From Symsagittifera roscoffensis (lineage: Eukaryota > Xenacoelomorpha > Acoela > Convolutidae), in assembly GCF_963678635.1 (NCBI RefSeq), contig NC_087068.1:31188318-31252317 (forward strand): 64,000 nt of DNA, read 5' to 3'. Under the pieces are notes generated by a model. It had not been told where the DNA came from and made no database searches. It saw only the letters and a program-made list of their open reading frames with translations. Of this stretch, positions 10,830 to 21,746 are shown one piece after another. Numbering within the stretch: the first letter of the stretch is position 1; every line of letters begins with the position of its first letter. The translations under genes and the position numbers were made by a program.

Positions 10830-11470
10830 CGATTTGTATTATGGTCGACAAATAATTATCCATAACGGATCAGCTCTGATTTGCTAGCCTCATGAGATCA
10901 CGCAAGTCGCATCCAGGGCATGCGGTGCTGATGGACAGATAGACGTATATCACTATCAGAGGTGCAAGAATTAATACATCTTTCTCTAAGAACTAAAGTT
11001 TTTAAAATTCCTAAACTTCATTATCACCGCATTACCCTAAGAAGAAATGCAATTAGACGGTGGTGGACTTCCAATCAATGGAAAGTGAAAAATTTCATGT
11101 TAGTTTCGATAGACCAATTTTCTAAACACCAATCGGTGATGCTCTTCAAACCTAAAACGGTTCAAAAGAGAATTAAACATTTACACGCTTTAACCGAAAA
11201 GCAAGCTATTTTGAAAGAAAAAAAATACAAAATAACTTGGCTTTCAGTCTTAAATGTTTTAATGAAGCAGCTCTGCGACGGCAGAGAAAACAGCTATTTT
11301 CACTCCTGTGGGTAGATCTAAAAAAACTTGACATAAATGAACGGTCACTTCAAATCATCCAAAGAAAACTCTGCCCGAAAGCATTAACCCACACATTTTT
11401 TTTCCAAAACCTCAAATCTGTTCAAGAAATCGTCGACAATAGAAGGAAACAAAATATTCAACACATCTAA
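10830..11470 (+). pseudogene. Worn LTR-retrotransposon integrase fragment
   Basis: Weak but ordered similarity to a Ty3/gypsy integrase. SHPGHAVLMDR (about 10900-10935) looks like the zinc-binding region, followed after a frame change by VKNFMLVSIDQFSKHQSVML (about 11085-11145), which looks like the core strand around the first catalytic Asp (compare YVLVAVDRFSRWPSAM in element 1). The two longest frames, 10962-11315 and 11237-11470, overlap in different phases and neither is complete. An alternative is chance similarity. No LTRs were found. Confidence 0.35.
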
Positions 11471-11565
11471 ACAATTGGCAGAGGCAGCCATGCGCACAAC
11501 GGGAGCAAAAAATTGGCCAGAGATCAAGAGGAGACCTTTCAAAAAAACGAAACATTCCGTCAAAA

Positions 11566-11655
11566 ATTCTTAGTCAAAAGTCAAATTTGACTGAATAAAC
11601 AAAACGACCACAAGCATAAAATTCCGCTCTTTCCTCGAAAGTCGGAACAAAAAAA
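11566..11655 (+). repeat. Dispersed repeat R1, terminal fragment
   Basis: Contains CGCTCTTTCCTCGAAAGTCGG followed by AACAAAAA, the R1 end, next to AAACGCGTTCTTTTCC, which resembles the arm of the 8808-9512 fold-back element. Diverged copy. Confidence 0.45.
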
Positions 11656-11844
11656 CTTCAACTCAAAAACGCGTTCTTTTCCAAATTGAGTTTACTTTGA
11701 CAAAAACTGACGACGGCAAAATTTGCATCGAATTTAAACGAAACTAATATGAAGTTTTCATGCATCATATGATAACGTTAGAGTATAGTTTCTTAAAAAT
11801 TAAACAAAAATTTGAAGAAAAATGAAGAATCTTTAAATCTACAA

Positions 11845-12425
11845 AAGTTGAGGAAATTAGAGCAACTTCAGGTTTTTCCTCTCTGAAATGCCTGTTGTCC
11901 AGGATAATTTTGGGCAAACTTTACCGGAAGATTATTCAAAAATTTCACATAGATCAGGAGCAAATGATCAAAATAGCACTCTATTGTATTATCAAAACTT
12001 AGTTAAAAAAATTACCAGGTTTTCCCAGGTCTGCAAAGGCCAGTTTTCACCATCTGCACTAAATTTTTCATCGATTTTTAACTCTTTTTCAGAAAATCGG
12101 GGAAAAAATGTTGTTCATGCGGTTTGAAACATTCTAAACGAAATTATTTAATTGCTCAGTGTGTCAGTTTTACTAAAATCACGCGTTTTACAATTTCATA
12201 CAATTTCACGCGTTGTGAACAATCTCGCGCTGATGGTAAACACTGACATCTTCAGACGCGGAAAAAACTGGCCTTTGAAATCAAATTTTGATAACTTCCC
12301 AGAGGGCAGCTTATCATTGGTTTTTGGTCTAGGTAATTTTAAAAAAAGTTTCTAAAATCATTGTATAAAACGGTCATTGTAGAGAAAAAAACCTGAATTT
12401 GCGCTTATTTTTGTCCACTAGTGTA
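11845..12425. mobile_element. Fold-back MITE, Tc1/mariner-like, copy 1
   Basis: Inverted arms about 11845-12085 and 12215-12425. Shared blocks include TTCAGGTTTTT / AAAAACCTGAA and TCTGCAAAGGCCAGTTTT / AAAACTGGCCTTTGA. The right end reads TTTGTCCACTAGTGTA, so the terminal repeat is TACACTAGTGGACAAA, which starts at TA. The second copy lies at 12825-13415. The two short plus-strand frames inside (11888-12127, 12152-12355) are arm sequence, not genes. Confidence 0.65.
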
Positions 12426-12824
12426 TCTAGTTTTGAGTGAGTCATTAAAAGACCTGTTTGAAAAGCCGTCCGTGACTACAAATGTGCCGGGGGAGATTTC
12501 CCACCTTTCAATAATACTGAAGACTTGGGCTATAACGTTTATCTCTTCGAGGACAAGTCTGCACCCGTGAATGACGGTGAAGATTCAACAAATGCCAAAA
12601 AGGTAAAACTAACTATTTTTTGCTTTTTGGGCTGTTTTACAGCCCAAAAGCCACATTTTACCACTTGACAAAATTCTAAATGGAAGTCATGATATTATGG
12701 TAAACGTACAAAGTTTAATCTAACTTATTGCTTGTTAAATTTATTAACATAAATTTATTTCAAATTCAATTGGTTTTACTACTAAGTCATTTCATTTTGC
12801 TACAGTAAGCCATATACACTAATG

Positions 12825-13415
12825 GCTAAAATTCAGCGCAAATTCACGCTTTCATTCTCTGTAAGACTTTTTTAGTTTCCATTATGGACAACATTTACTC
12901 CGTTTTTAGCAAAATTTTTACATAGATCAAAAGCGAATGATCAAAACTACCCTCTAAGAAACTGTCACAAGATTTTGGCTTCAAAGACTTACCAATGTAA
13001 TCCGCTGGTCTGAAAATGCCAGATTTCTTCATCTGCACTAAATTTTGCAATCCGCATGGGAAAGTAGAAAACAGTCGACTTTTGGTAGATTTCTTACACA
13101 GATTAATTCATTTTCTAGCTGAGAGTGATTAACTTTGCATGAACAGCCTGTTGACTCCGTCTATTCGAGAAAAAGTTCATTGCGATACAAAACTAAGTGC
13201 AGATGAGAAAAGCTGGAATTTTCAGACACGGACTACATTGGTAAGTTATTGAAACTAAATATTGATAGCTTCATAGAGGGTAGCTCTGATCATTTGCTCT
13301 CGTTCAATGTAAAAATTTTACTGAACTTCGAAAGAAGTGCTGTGCAAATGGGCATAACAAAAGGCATTTTAAGAGTGAAAACCTGAATTTGCGTTTAAAT
13401 TTGTACTATAGTTGT
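12825..13415. mobile_element. Fold-back MITE, Tc1/mariner-like, copy 2
   Basis: The left end has TACACTAATGGCTAAAATTC, matching the complement of the right end of copy 1. Arms about 12825-13055 and 13190-13415 share ATAGATCAAAAGCGAATGATC-like text with its complement near 13290 and AATTCAGCGCAAATTC with GAATTTGCGTTTAAATT. Same family as 11845-12425; diverged, so old. Confidence 0.65.
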
Positions 13416-13750
13416 TGTTTTCTTCTGAATTTTATTCATCTTGATCTTTGTCATCAAAACTATTTCGAGGTCCATTTTCATCTACATCTACAGCTACATA
13501 GAGTTGGGCTAACTTGACAAGATAACTTGTAAGTCGTCATATAGCCGCACTATGGATCTGAGGATCTATGCGTTGATTTAAGCTAAACGTACAAAACTAA
13601 CCAAATTGCAAATTTACTACAACCAAGTTAAGTTATTTTGAGCTTTGTATTCAGCCCAACAATGTTGAACAACAAAGTGTTCTCCAAAAATAAGAATTAA
13701 TTTACGAAAAAGTTTTCAAACAAAAATTGGCAACATAGAGTAAAAATATT
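13416..13750. other. No gene recognised
   Basis: AT-rich spacer between the fold-back element and the 5' end of the LINE; no domain or repeat identified. Confidence 0.4.
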
Positions 13751-16700
13751 TATTGTTTTGGTATCGGAGTTGGTATCGGGCTTGTCGATTGCGATACCAA
13801 CTCCGCCTGTTAACTCTCTTGAGAAGGCAGCCGGTCCCAAGCCCGGATAAAGGAGGAGGGTTGGGGCGTGGCGAGCCCTGTAAAACCAGCCAAGAACCCA
13901 CATTATGAAAGTCCCAAAATGTATTCCGAATACTGCTACGCCCCCCGCGGGAACTGGGGCCACCATGAGTGCCGTCATGGTGGAAAATGCTAATCCGGCA
14001 CAAAAACCGCTCCAACATACCAAACACCATATCAACATCTGCACCTGGAATGTTCTGACGCTCCTACAGCCAGGATCTCTCGAGCTCCTGGATAAATCCC
14101 TTGAAAACCATGGAGTTCACATTGCCTGCCTTCAGGAAACTAGAATTTCCGGAGACAACACGCATAACACCAAAAACTACAAAGTATACACCAGTGGGTA
14201 TGACGACAACCGAGGCATCCACGGAGTTGGTATCGCAATCGACAAGAAACTCAGCAGCTCCGTGCAATCATGGAAAGCAACCAGCCCCAGAGTTTGCTCC
14301 GCCCGCATCTTTGCTAAACCCTACCCATTATCCATTATATGTGGATATGCGCCGACTGAGGACGCAGAAGCTCTCGACAAAGATGAGTTTTACCGAACAC
14401 TACAAAAGACTCTTGAAGAATGCCCCAACGGTGATGTAATTATCTTAGCGGGAGATCTAAATGCCAGCCTAGGACAGGCATACCCCGCGGAACAACAACA
14501 CATAGGTCGTTTCATAAAAACATCGAAACGAAACGACAATGGAGAACGCCTCGCTATGTTTGCAGCTACGAACGACCTGGCAATTGCAAACACGATGTAC
14601 CAGAAGAAGCACCACCAGCTATATACCTGGATATCACGCGACAGACGAACCCGGAACCAGATAGACTTCATCCTGATCAAGAGGAGATGGCGCACAGCGA
14701 TCAACGATATCAGAGCAAGAAGTGACAAGATTTGGATCGACAGCGACCATAGAATGGTGAAATGCAATCTGAAGACGAAACTTCGTACATATGTCAAAAC
14801 CCATAGAACAGTTAGACTCAACCTCGATGCGCTCCAACATACAGGTACTTCCAGGAAATACTGTACGGCCCTTTGTTCAGTAACCGAATCTACCAGCAAC
14901 GTGAACCAGAAATGGGAAATCCTAAGAGACAGTATGATATCATCGGCGAAAAAGAATCTGGGAATCTCGTGCACCGTAAGGAAACCTTGGATATCTGATG
15001 AAACCCTCAAAGCCATCAGAACACGTGAAAACCTCAAGGCTAAGGGCGCTGAACTCTCGAAAATAGCTGCGCAACGAAAGCTGGTGAAAAAACTCATCCG
15101 AAAAGACAAGAACTGCTACCTCGACATGAAATCGGATCAAATTGAGGACGCCAATGAAAGAGGACACACTAGAGAGATGTACCGCCTCATTCGGACTTTG
15201 AGTGGTGCCAAATCGAGTAGTTCACAAACAGTCAAAGGTCTCGATGGCCAACAAATCAGCGATAGCAAGGAAGTCATGCAACGATGGGCAACTCACATCT
15301 GCCAACTTCTGAATGCTGACAACAGCCCGGCCCAACTGCCCAAGGTCGTCTCGAGTACTGGAGTCTTTACGGATATAGATCAGGGAGAGCCGCTAAGAAG
15401 TGAGATTGAGGTTGCACTAGCAAGCCTCCATAACCACAGAGCTGGCGGGTGCGACCACATCCCACCAGAACTGTTCAAAAAAGGAGGTGAGAGAATAGTA
15501 CTTCTTCTGAAAGACCTCTTCAAAAATATATGGAGAGAAGAGGCAGTCCCAGATGAATGGCGAACGTCAATACTCCTGCCGTTTCATAAAAAAGGTGACA
15601 AACTAGTGTGCAGCAACTATAGAGGAATATCTCTGCTCTGCATTGGTTTAAAAATCCTGGAAGCTATACTACTCGCACGTTTTGACGACCTCTACGACTC
15701 ATACGCGAGAGATAATCAAGCCGGCTTTAAGAAGGGAAGAGGTTGTAGAGATCAAGTTTTCGCCCTACGACAGATAATCGAGCAGCGAAGTGAGTACAAT
15801 AGACCCACAGTGATGGTCTTCATAGATTTCAAAGCTGCCTTTGACAGCGTCAAGAGAGATGCCATATGGAAGATCCTGGAAGATCACGGAATGCCAGACA
15901 AGCTGCTCAGGATTCTCAGGAACATGTATTCACAGTCCAACAGCATCGTGCGAAGAAACGACAACCTATCAGAGGCGTTCCACGTGGAAACAGGAGTCCG
16001 CCAGGGTGGCGTCCTGTCACCCTTCCTGTTCAACATCCTCATTGATCGGATCCTGAACGTCGCCACAGATAACACGAATCTAGGTATCCGGCTAGAAACC
16101 AGTATTACTGACCTGGACTATGCAGATGACATTTGCCTGCTAGAGGACAATCCAGATGACGCCCAGAACTTACTGAATCGAGTAGTTGACGCCGCAAAAT
16201 TGGTAGGACTCCAACTGAACGAGTCCAAGACTAAGTGCATGTTCTCCTGTTGCGAGCCAACGGTGCTATTTTGTAATGGTGTTAAGCTAGAAAACGTCAC
16301 TGAGTTCGACTACCTAGGAAGCCGCATCACCTGTAACGGAGACATTACCCCAGAAGTTCAGCACAGAATAGCCAGCGCGACTAGAAATGCTGCGCAGCTG
16401 AAGAAATTCTGGAGTAACAGAAACATAACCACCAGGACCAAAAGCAAAGTGTACAAAGCATGCGTAAGAAGTGCTCTCGTATACGGCGCAGAAACATGGC
16501 CGGTTAAGAAAGGGGACCTGGCCAGGTTGTCCTCATTCGAAACTAGGTGTGCACGGCGATTTGTCTACAATGGATTCGAAATAGCTACCCAGGAACTGCT
16601 TCGCAAAGCACAACTTGACTCACCTATGGACTATGTGCTGAGGCGTATGCGACTGAAGTGGTGTGGACATGTGTTCAGAATGCCGGATGAGAGAGTGACG

Positions 16701-16960
16701 AAGGAGGCACTGTTCTTCGAGAAGGCGCCCACTTGGAAAAGACCAAGAGGTGGGGTCAGAAGAACATGGAGATCAACAGTCGCTGCTGACCTCGAACGTG
16801 TTCTGAAACCACCGAACATGAGGGCAGACAAGTGGAGATTGTGCTGGAAAGATGCCTGCATGGAGGCAGCCCTGGACAGAAAGCGATGGCGTGCGATAGT
16901 TCGGGACTCAATATGTGGCTGACAATGGGCAGTAGTGCCTTAGTCATGATGATGATATCA
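13750..16960 (+). mobile_element. RTE-type non-LTR retrotransposon, apparently full length in coding capacity
   Basis: One ORF encoding endonuclease plus reverse transcriptase without a separate ORF1 is the RTE layout. Upstream of the ORF lies a GC-rich 5' segment (13810-13904) with GCAGCCGGTCCCAAGCCCGG, quite unlike the AT-rich surroundings. The 3' untranslated part is very short and ends in CATGATGATGATAT, the kind of simple repeat tail typical of RTE elements. Exact borders and target duplication could not be fixed. The region 13765-13805 contains an inverted copy of part of the ORF (see findings). Confidence 0.85.
13905..16922 (+). CDS. RTE-type endonuclease/reverse transcriptase polyprotein
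   Basis: 1005 codons, uninterrupted. The N-terminal half is an APE-type endonuclease that nicks target DNA: CTWNVLTLL (about residue 47), ACLQETRI with the metal-binding Glu, CGYAPTED, the GDLNAS box (about 183), NQIDFILI, and the catalytic SDHR (about 280). The second half is reverse transcriptase: AGGCDHIPPELF, NYRGISLL, VFIDFKAAFDSV (motif A Asp, about 640), VRQGGVLSPFLFN, and LDYADDICLL (catalytic YADD at about 738-741). A thumb region follows (YLGSRITCNG, LVYGAETWPV). I take the first ATG; another in-frame ATG in better context lies 20 codons on (13965). All visible catalytic residues are present, so it could be active. Base composition is much richer in GC than its neighbours, as expected of a recent arrival. 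Confidence 0.93.
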   Translation: MKVPKCIPNTATPPAGTGATMSAVMVENANPAQKPLQHTKHHINICTWNVLTLLQPGSLELLDKSLENHGVHIACLQETRISGDNTHNTKNYKVYTSGYDDNRGIHGVGIAIDKKLSSSVQSWKATSPRVCSARIFAKPYPLSIICGYAPTEDAEALDKDEFYRTLQKTLEECPNGDVIILAGDLNASLGQAYPAEQQHIGRFIKTSKRNDNGERLAMFAATNDLAIANTMYQKKHHQLYTWISRDRRTRNQIDFILIKRRWRTAINDIRARSDKIWIDSDHRMVKCNLKTKLRTYVKTHRTVRLNLDALQHTGTSRKYCTALCSVTESTSNVNQKWEILRDSMISSAKKNLGISCTVRKPWISDETLKAIRTRENLKAKGAELSKIAAQRKLVKKLIRKDKNCYLDMKSDQIEDANERGHTREMYRLIRTLSGAKSSSSQTVKGLDGQQISDSKEVMQRWATHICQLLNADNSPAQLPKVVSSTGVFTDIDQGEPLRSEIEVALASLHNHRAGGCDHIPPELFKKGGERIVLLLKDLFKNIWREEAVPDEWRTSILLPFHKKGDKLVCSNYRGISLLCIGLKILEAILLARFDDLYDSYARDNQAGFKKGRGCRDQVFALRQIIEQRSEYNRPTVMVFIDFKAAFDSVKRDAIWKILEDHGMPDKLLRILRNMYSQSNSIVRRNDNLSEAFHVETGVRQGGVLSPFLFNILIDRILNVATDNTNLGIRLETSITDLDYADDICLLEDNPDDAQNLLNRVVDAAKLVGLQLNESKTKCMFSCCEPTVLFCNGVKLENVTEFDYLGSRITCNGDITPEVQHRIASATRNAAQLKKFWSNRNITTRTKSKVYKACVRSALVYGAETWPVKKGDLARLSSFETRCARRFVYNGFEIATQELLRKAQLDSPMDYVLRRMRLKWCGHVFRMPDERVTKEALFFEKAPTWKRPRGGVRRTWRSTVAADLERVLKPPNMRADKWRLCWKDACMEAALDRKRWRAIVRDSICG

Positions 16961-17012
16961 TACAACAAACAAATTTGTTCAAAATTTTGGACATCATACA
17001 CAACTGAAACAT

Positions 17013-17240
17013 TGTATGAATTAGTAGTAATCTATAATCCGAACGGATTGCTAAACAGAAAAAAATTAGCTCATGAATACGCAGAAACAACTGAACGAGA
17101 AATATTAACTATTTTTTCTGACAGCTTCCGCTCTGAGCTACATAGAGCAACTTATTCAAGGTCACATGACCACCATAATTGACAGATAAAGTTATATTTA
17201 CTTAATAGGTTTTGCCAATTCGGCCGGATGAAACTTCCCT
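17013..17240 (-). repeat. 3' LTR of old LTR element (element 3)
   Basis: Diverged copy of the repeat at 27157-27390. Shared blocks are ATCCGAACGG, GAATACGCAGAAACAA, TTTCTGACAG, GCAACTTATTCAAGGTCACATGA and TAGGTTTTGCCAAT. Orientation is taken from the primer-binding site next to the other copy. The sequence degrades after about 17235. Confidence 0.65.
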
Positions 17241-18124
17241 CTTTTCAAATTGAGTTCTATAGTCCCATTAATATTTGAGTTTATAGAGTTTTAGAGTCCC
17301 TGCGGGACTGATAAGATTCCTTTCACATACATTTTTTACTTTCTCTTATAGTTTCCCTGTTCTCTTTCGTCTTCTGTCACCGTGGTTGGATTCGCCTCCT
17401 GTTTGCATTGTCTTCCTCTTATTGATTTTTTTTGGGTTGCTCCATCGTTCTTCTATCGTGCCTGCTTTGTTTTCATCACCTCTAAAACTTTACGCGAACT
17501 CCGTGAATCCCATTTCGTGAATGAGACTTTTGATGTTTGCGTTGTTATTCTCTTGGTTTTTTTTGCGGGGAGGCAATTGTGATGATTTTTCACACCTTCT
17601 CATTTTTAGTTTTTATCGAAATAATTGGGACCGGGATTGTCTATATTGCACTGATTTTTGCGTTGAATCTGTTGATATCTGTAGCGTTGTCTTGGTTTTT
17701 TTTCCAATGGTTTCGAGGACGGGGCTGGGTTTTCTGATGTCGACGGCCAGTCGTCACTTGACGAAACTGAACTGTCTGATCTAGGTTTCTTGACTGTGAA
17801 GTTTTTGGGTAGGGTTTTTAGTATTGTTGTTTCCGGTCAGAATTCCATGCTACTCGGGGTTGTTTCTTTGATGCGGTTTTAAGTGGGATTCACTCTTTTG
17901 ATACAGTACTCAGAAAGCTCGTTGACTTCTTTGTTAGTTCTGTTTGAGTTTCGATTTAGTTCTTTTTTGTTCTATTATTAGTTGTATGTGTGGTAATTTC
18001 TGTCGACGTTTTTTAATGTCCTCTGTTTTCAATTATCTCTGGTTGTGCTTGAGTATGTTTGGATTTTGCTGAATTTACGGTAAACACTAACTCCGGGATA
18101 TTTTTCTTCTTCGCTCTGGTGTTC
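17241..18124 (-). mobile_element. Interior of old LTR element 3 (part interrupted by element 2)
   Basis: T-rich on the plus strand, hence A-rich on the element's sense strand, as is common in LTR retroelements. No open frame or pol motif survives. Plus-strand frames around 17382-17784 are hydrophobic only because of the T bias; I do not take them as genes. The young element 2 is inserted at 18125. Confidence 0.5.
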
Positions 18125-18333
18125 TGTTAAAGTCGAATGTTTGGAATATGAAAAGATTGTAAATAAGTTGTATTTTTAGTCCAACTGTTAGGCATCAAAT
18201 CGAAATCTTACTGCACTGTTTTATTTCAGATCGGAACAGACGTTAGAGATCACAAGGTCAAAGGAGCAGGTCTCTAGACAGAAAGAAAACAATTGATGGC
18301 ATTTACATAAACTTAAAACTGGTCCCTATCTCA
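18125..18333 (-). repeat. 3' LTR of element 2
   Basis: 209 bp, TG...CA, running TGTTAAAGTCGAATG ... CCCTATCTCA on the plus strand. It matches 23981-24189 except for AAGGAGCAGG here against AAGGAACAGG there. On the sense strand the bases just before it (GTGGTTGCCCGCA) are not the purine run expected of a polypurine tract. Confidence 0.97.
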
Positions 18334-18515
18334 TGCGGGCAACCACAAATAAACTTTAACTTGTATAAAATTTATCAACTTATAATGTTATCCTTGCAAA
18401 TTCATGTTACAGATCATTGTCAGTTTTACTTGAGTTTTCGGCAAACAGTTTAAGTTTTCAGCAAACTAGCCAAACCTCTCGTTTAGGTTTTTTTTTCTTT
18501 TCGATCTGCGTTATG

Positions 18516-21500
18516 TTACTTGTTTTGTATGCGATAGATCATGACACCCCCCATCTTATCAACACCACGTCGCTGCCGCGTTGATTTTCTTGTCTCCTCT
18601 GCGTTTTTCTTCCGACTTCCTTCGATGGTCTTTGGCGTTCGCGTGACCACTGTATCCGACGGTTCAATTACGTCCTTACTCGCCGCAGTTTTTTCCGCCT
18701 CGTCCTCCTCGACTGTCCAATCGCTCATGTCATTCTCCTCACTCTCGTCCTCGCTATATTCTACAATCCTCGGTTTTGCTGCCTTTTTCGCCTGTCTCGT
18801 TGCGAATTTTTCCTTTTCCGCTTTCCGTTTGAATTTCGTCGGTACACTTGGACCCGAGATGCTTATCGTGGGCTCACTTGGACCCGGGGTGCTCTTTCCG
18901 ATTTCACTTGGGCCCGGGGTGTTTTTCCGGTACTTGCTCGGACCCGGGCTGCACGCTTCGTATAAATCCTTGATTTGGCTTTCCTCAGCCGCTGTTCTAA
19001 AAGAAACACCACTTCGTCTTATTAACTCCCCTTTTTCCATTTTCACAGTATGATCAGTTAATTTATCGATTTTCAAAGGTAAACGTTTATACCTCCTTGG
19101 ATCCTTGGGGTCTGTTTTCCCCGTTATCTGGTAGACTGTCGTTGAGCTAGCCTTGGGCCGTTTTAGCCCTCCTGGTTGTTTTGAAACTTTATCTGCCATC
19201 TCAGTGGCCTTGGGATCCCTGTCAGTTATCTCACAATCATCCAAAATCCTTGGGGTTTTTCGTTGCTCAGGAGCGTATACTAGGTCGCTTCTCTTTTCCC
19301 AATCCAGGGTCAGCTCCACCTCAGGGAGATTACTTGCCTTGTCTAAACAAGATAACTTCTGATTAACAACATTATTCCAATTTAGATTTTTCAATGATGG
19401 TGTCTTTGTTAAATTTCGAAACGCCGTATTTGCTTCTCTTCCATGATATGCTTCAAAGGGTGTTAGTTTAGTCTTAGAATGCGGCACAAAACGTAAAGCG
19501 CTGAGCGCTCGAGATATCATTTCCCAAAATTTGTAATTTTTATTTTCCTGGAGGTAATTGAGCACGTAATTTTTTATCGACCCAATTGTTCTTTCGACCA
19601 TCCCCGTTGCGCGATGATCCTTAACTGGAGATTTTATTAGTTCGATACCTTCATAGTTACAGAAACTTTGAATGTCCTTCGAGAAAAACCCCGTTGCTTG
19701 ATCCATATGCAACTTCCTTGGGTGTCCATGAGTATTTATGTACTTCCTTAGGAACTTTAAGACATTTTTAGATTTATTACTTGAGCATATATATGCTGAC
19801 GGCCAGTGCGAAAAAGTATCTACTGCTACGAGTACATATTTCTTTCTACCCCTTATATAATTGACTGGGCCCCAGAAATTTAATTGGACCAAATCGTTTG
19901 GTTCTTTAGGTACATAAGTTACCCCAAGATCACGTTTTGGGATATCTGGTTTGAGGTTTTCACCTGCTTCTACGCAGCTTTTGCAGTACTTTGCCGTTGC
20001 GGCAATATTGCGATGCATCAAAGGGATCCACACATCCTTTGCGGCCGCAAACATCTCATCCCGACCATGGTGTTGGAAGTGTAGGCGGTTGAGGACCGCT
20101 GAAGACATGTCCTTAGGTATAGCCAACCGGCCGTCCATCCACAAACAGTTGTCCCGTACTGCGAAGTCATTATAGTGTTGGGCGTAATATGATCCTAGTT
20201 TAGTGATGATTTCTCGGGCTCTTGGGTTTCTGTCTCTGATTGCGTCACGTATGGTCTTCATGATGGGGTCCTTCTCCAGATTAGCCTCGACTAACTTTAG
20301 ACTCAAAATTTCCGGATGTTCCAATTTTTTGACAACTTTACTGTCCGACGGTATTATGGAGTACACCCATTTATCGCTCTGTACTAATGGGTAGGATAAC
20401 CCTGGGAACTGATGAGGGAATGAGATAATAGTATTGGATTTCTTCGAATTTGTTTGTTTTCTATCGATAATTTCGGGCGGTATTAACTCAATATCCGAGT
20501 CCGAACTAACAAAACTGAGGCTGGGGGGTTGGTTTAAACGATTAAGTACAAGGTTAAGGTTAACGTCTCCAGAATTTGTTGATGTATTTACAATAGCAGA
20601 GAGAATTTGATCGTGTTTTTCAGGTGAATTTACTGAGTTTTTACTATTCATGTTATTCATTTCTTGTATTTTGCGACTTGAAATTGCGTAGCGAGAACGA
20701 TGTCTGAATTTTCTTCTTTGATGTTTGCATATTTCCGCCGGTATGCAAATCTCTTGAATCTGATTGGTCAACCGTTGGTTGCATGCAAACACGCCCTCTA
20801 GTGAGCGTTTACTCTCACTGTGAGTATTTGCATATTCAATTATTCTTGTATTCTCATTGGATGCTACAAATGTCGTTATGTCAAGGCATGACTGATCGCC
20901 CTCTACCGCCGGTATTGGCTTTAGATATTTCACATTTTGACCCCTAGGCTTCATTTTGGCCTTAGGATTTAGAGCTTCCTTTATCATTTTTATTTTCGCT
21001 ACTATAAAACTTTCATCGTAACGACTGGTCTCGGGTGCCGCTGCAGATGGAAACCGGGACAAATAATCTGCCATTCCCATTTTAGACCCCTGTCTGTGTT
21101 CAACTTTAAAATCGTACGGCACTAAACGATCGTACCAACGCGTTAGTCGGCTGAAAAACGTTTTGTTTCCTTTCGGAGATGAATTTAATAACGTTAGCAG
21201 GGCCTTATGGTCCGAAATGACTGTGAAGTAACGGCCATATATGTAATTTCGAAAATGTTCCGTAGCCCACACTACCGCAAGTAATTCTAATTCGTTCGTG
21301 GAGTATTTTTTCTCAGCCGGGTTAAAATAACGCGTTGCAAACGAAATGGGATGCCACCCTGATGCCCCATACTGTTCTAACACGGCCCCCAAACCATCGT
21401 GGCTAGCGTCACAAATAATTCTAGTCTCCCGGTGGATGTCGAAATGTCGTAACTTGACAATATTTTTCACTAGCGATTTTAAGTGTTGGAATGCATTTTC

Positions 21501-21746
21501 GCAAACATTAGTCCAAACAAAATCGTTGTTTTGACTTAGTAATGGCCTTAGCGGTGCGCTTAATTCTGCGAGTTTGGGTAAAAATTTGTGTAAGCTGTGG
21601 AGTGAACCCATCAGTGATTTCAATTGCTTTCGCGATTTAGGGGTTTTCAGATCTTCAATTTTTGTGTTTTTCTTACTAAGGGTGTAATACCACTTTCCCC
21701 AATTCGAAATCCGAGCCATTCGCACTCCGTTTTCGCAAATTCGCAT
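18516..21746 (-). pseudogene. Element 2: RNase H - integrase (pol C-part)
   Basis: The first roughly 30 codons are out of frame relative to the true RT product; from about 21655 onward it reads the connection domain (SLMGSLHSLHKFLP) and RNase H with its acidic set (ICDASHDGLGAVLEQ, TNELELLAVVW, ISDHKALLTLL). After a roughly 250-residue spacer comes integrase: a zinc-binding region (HHGRDEMF ... CKSC), a core in which the first catalytic Asp is replaced by Asn (QLNFWGP, codon 19878-19880; element 1 has QLDFWGP), then HMDQATGFFS and GMVERTIGS. The C-terminal tail is rich in Lys, Pro and Ser with a four-fold GPS repeat (SPGPSKY, TPGPSEI, TPGPSEP, SGPSVP) and acidic runs. Integrase with this substitution should be unable to cut or join DNA. 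Confidence 0.93.

Noticed and set aside
14390-15109. 239-codon minus-strand frame
   Set aside because: It is the shadow of the intact endonuclease/RT ORF on the other strand.
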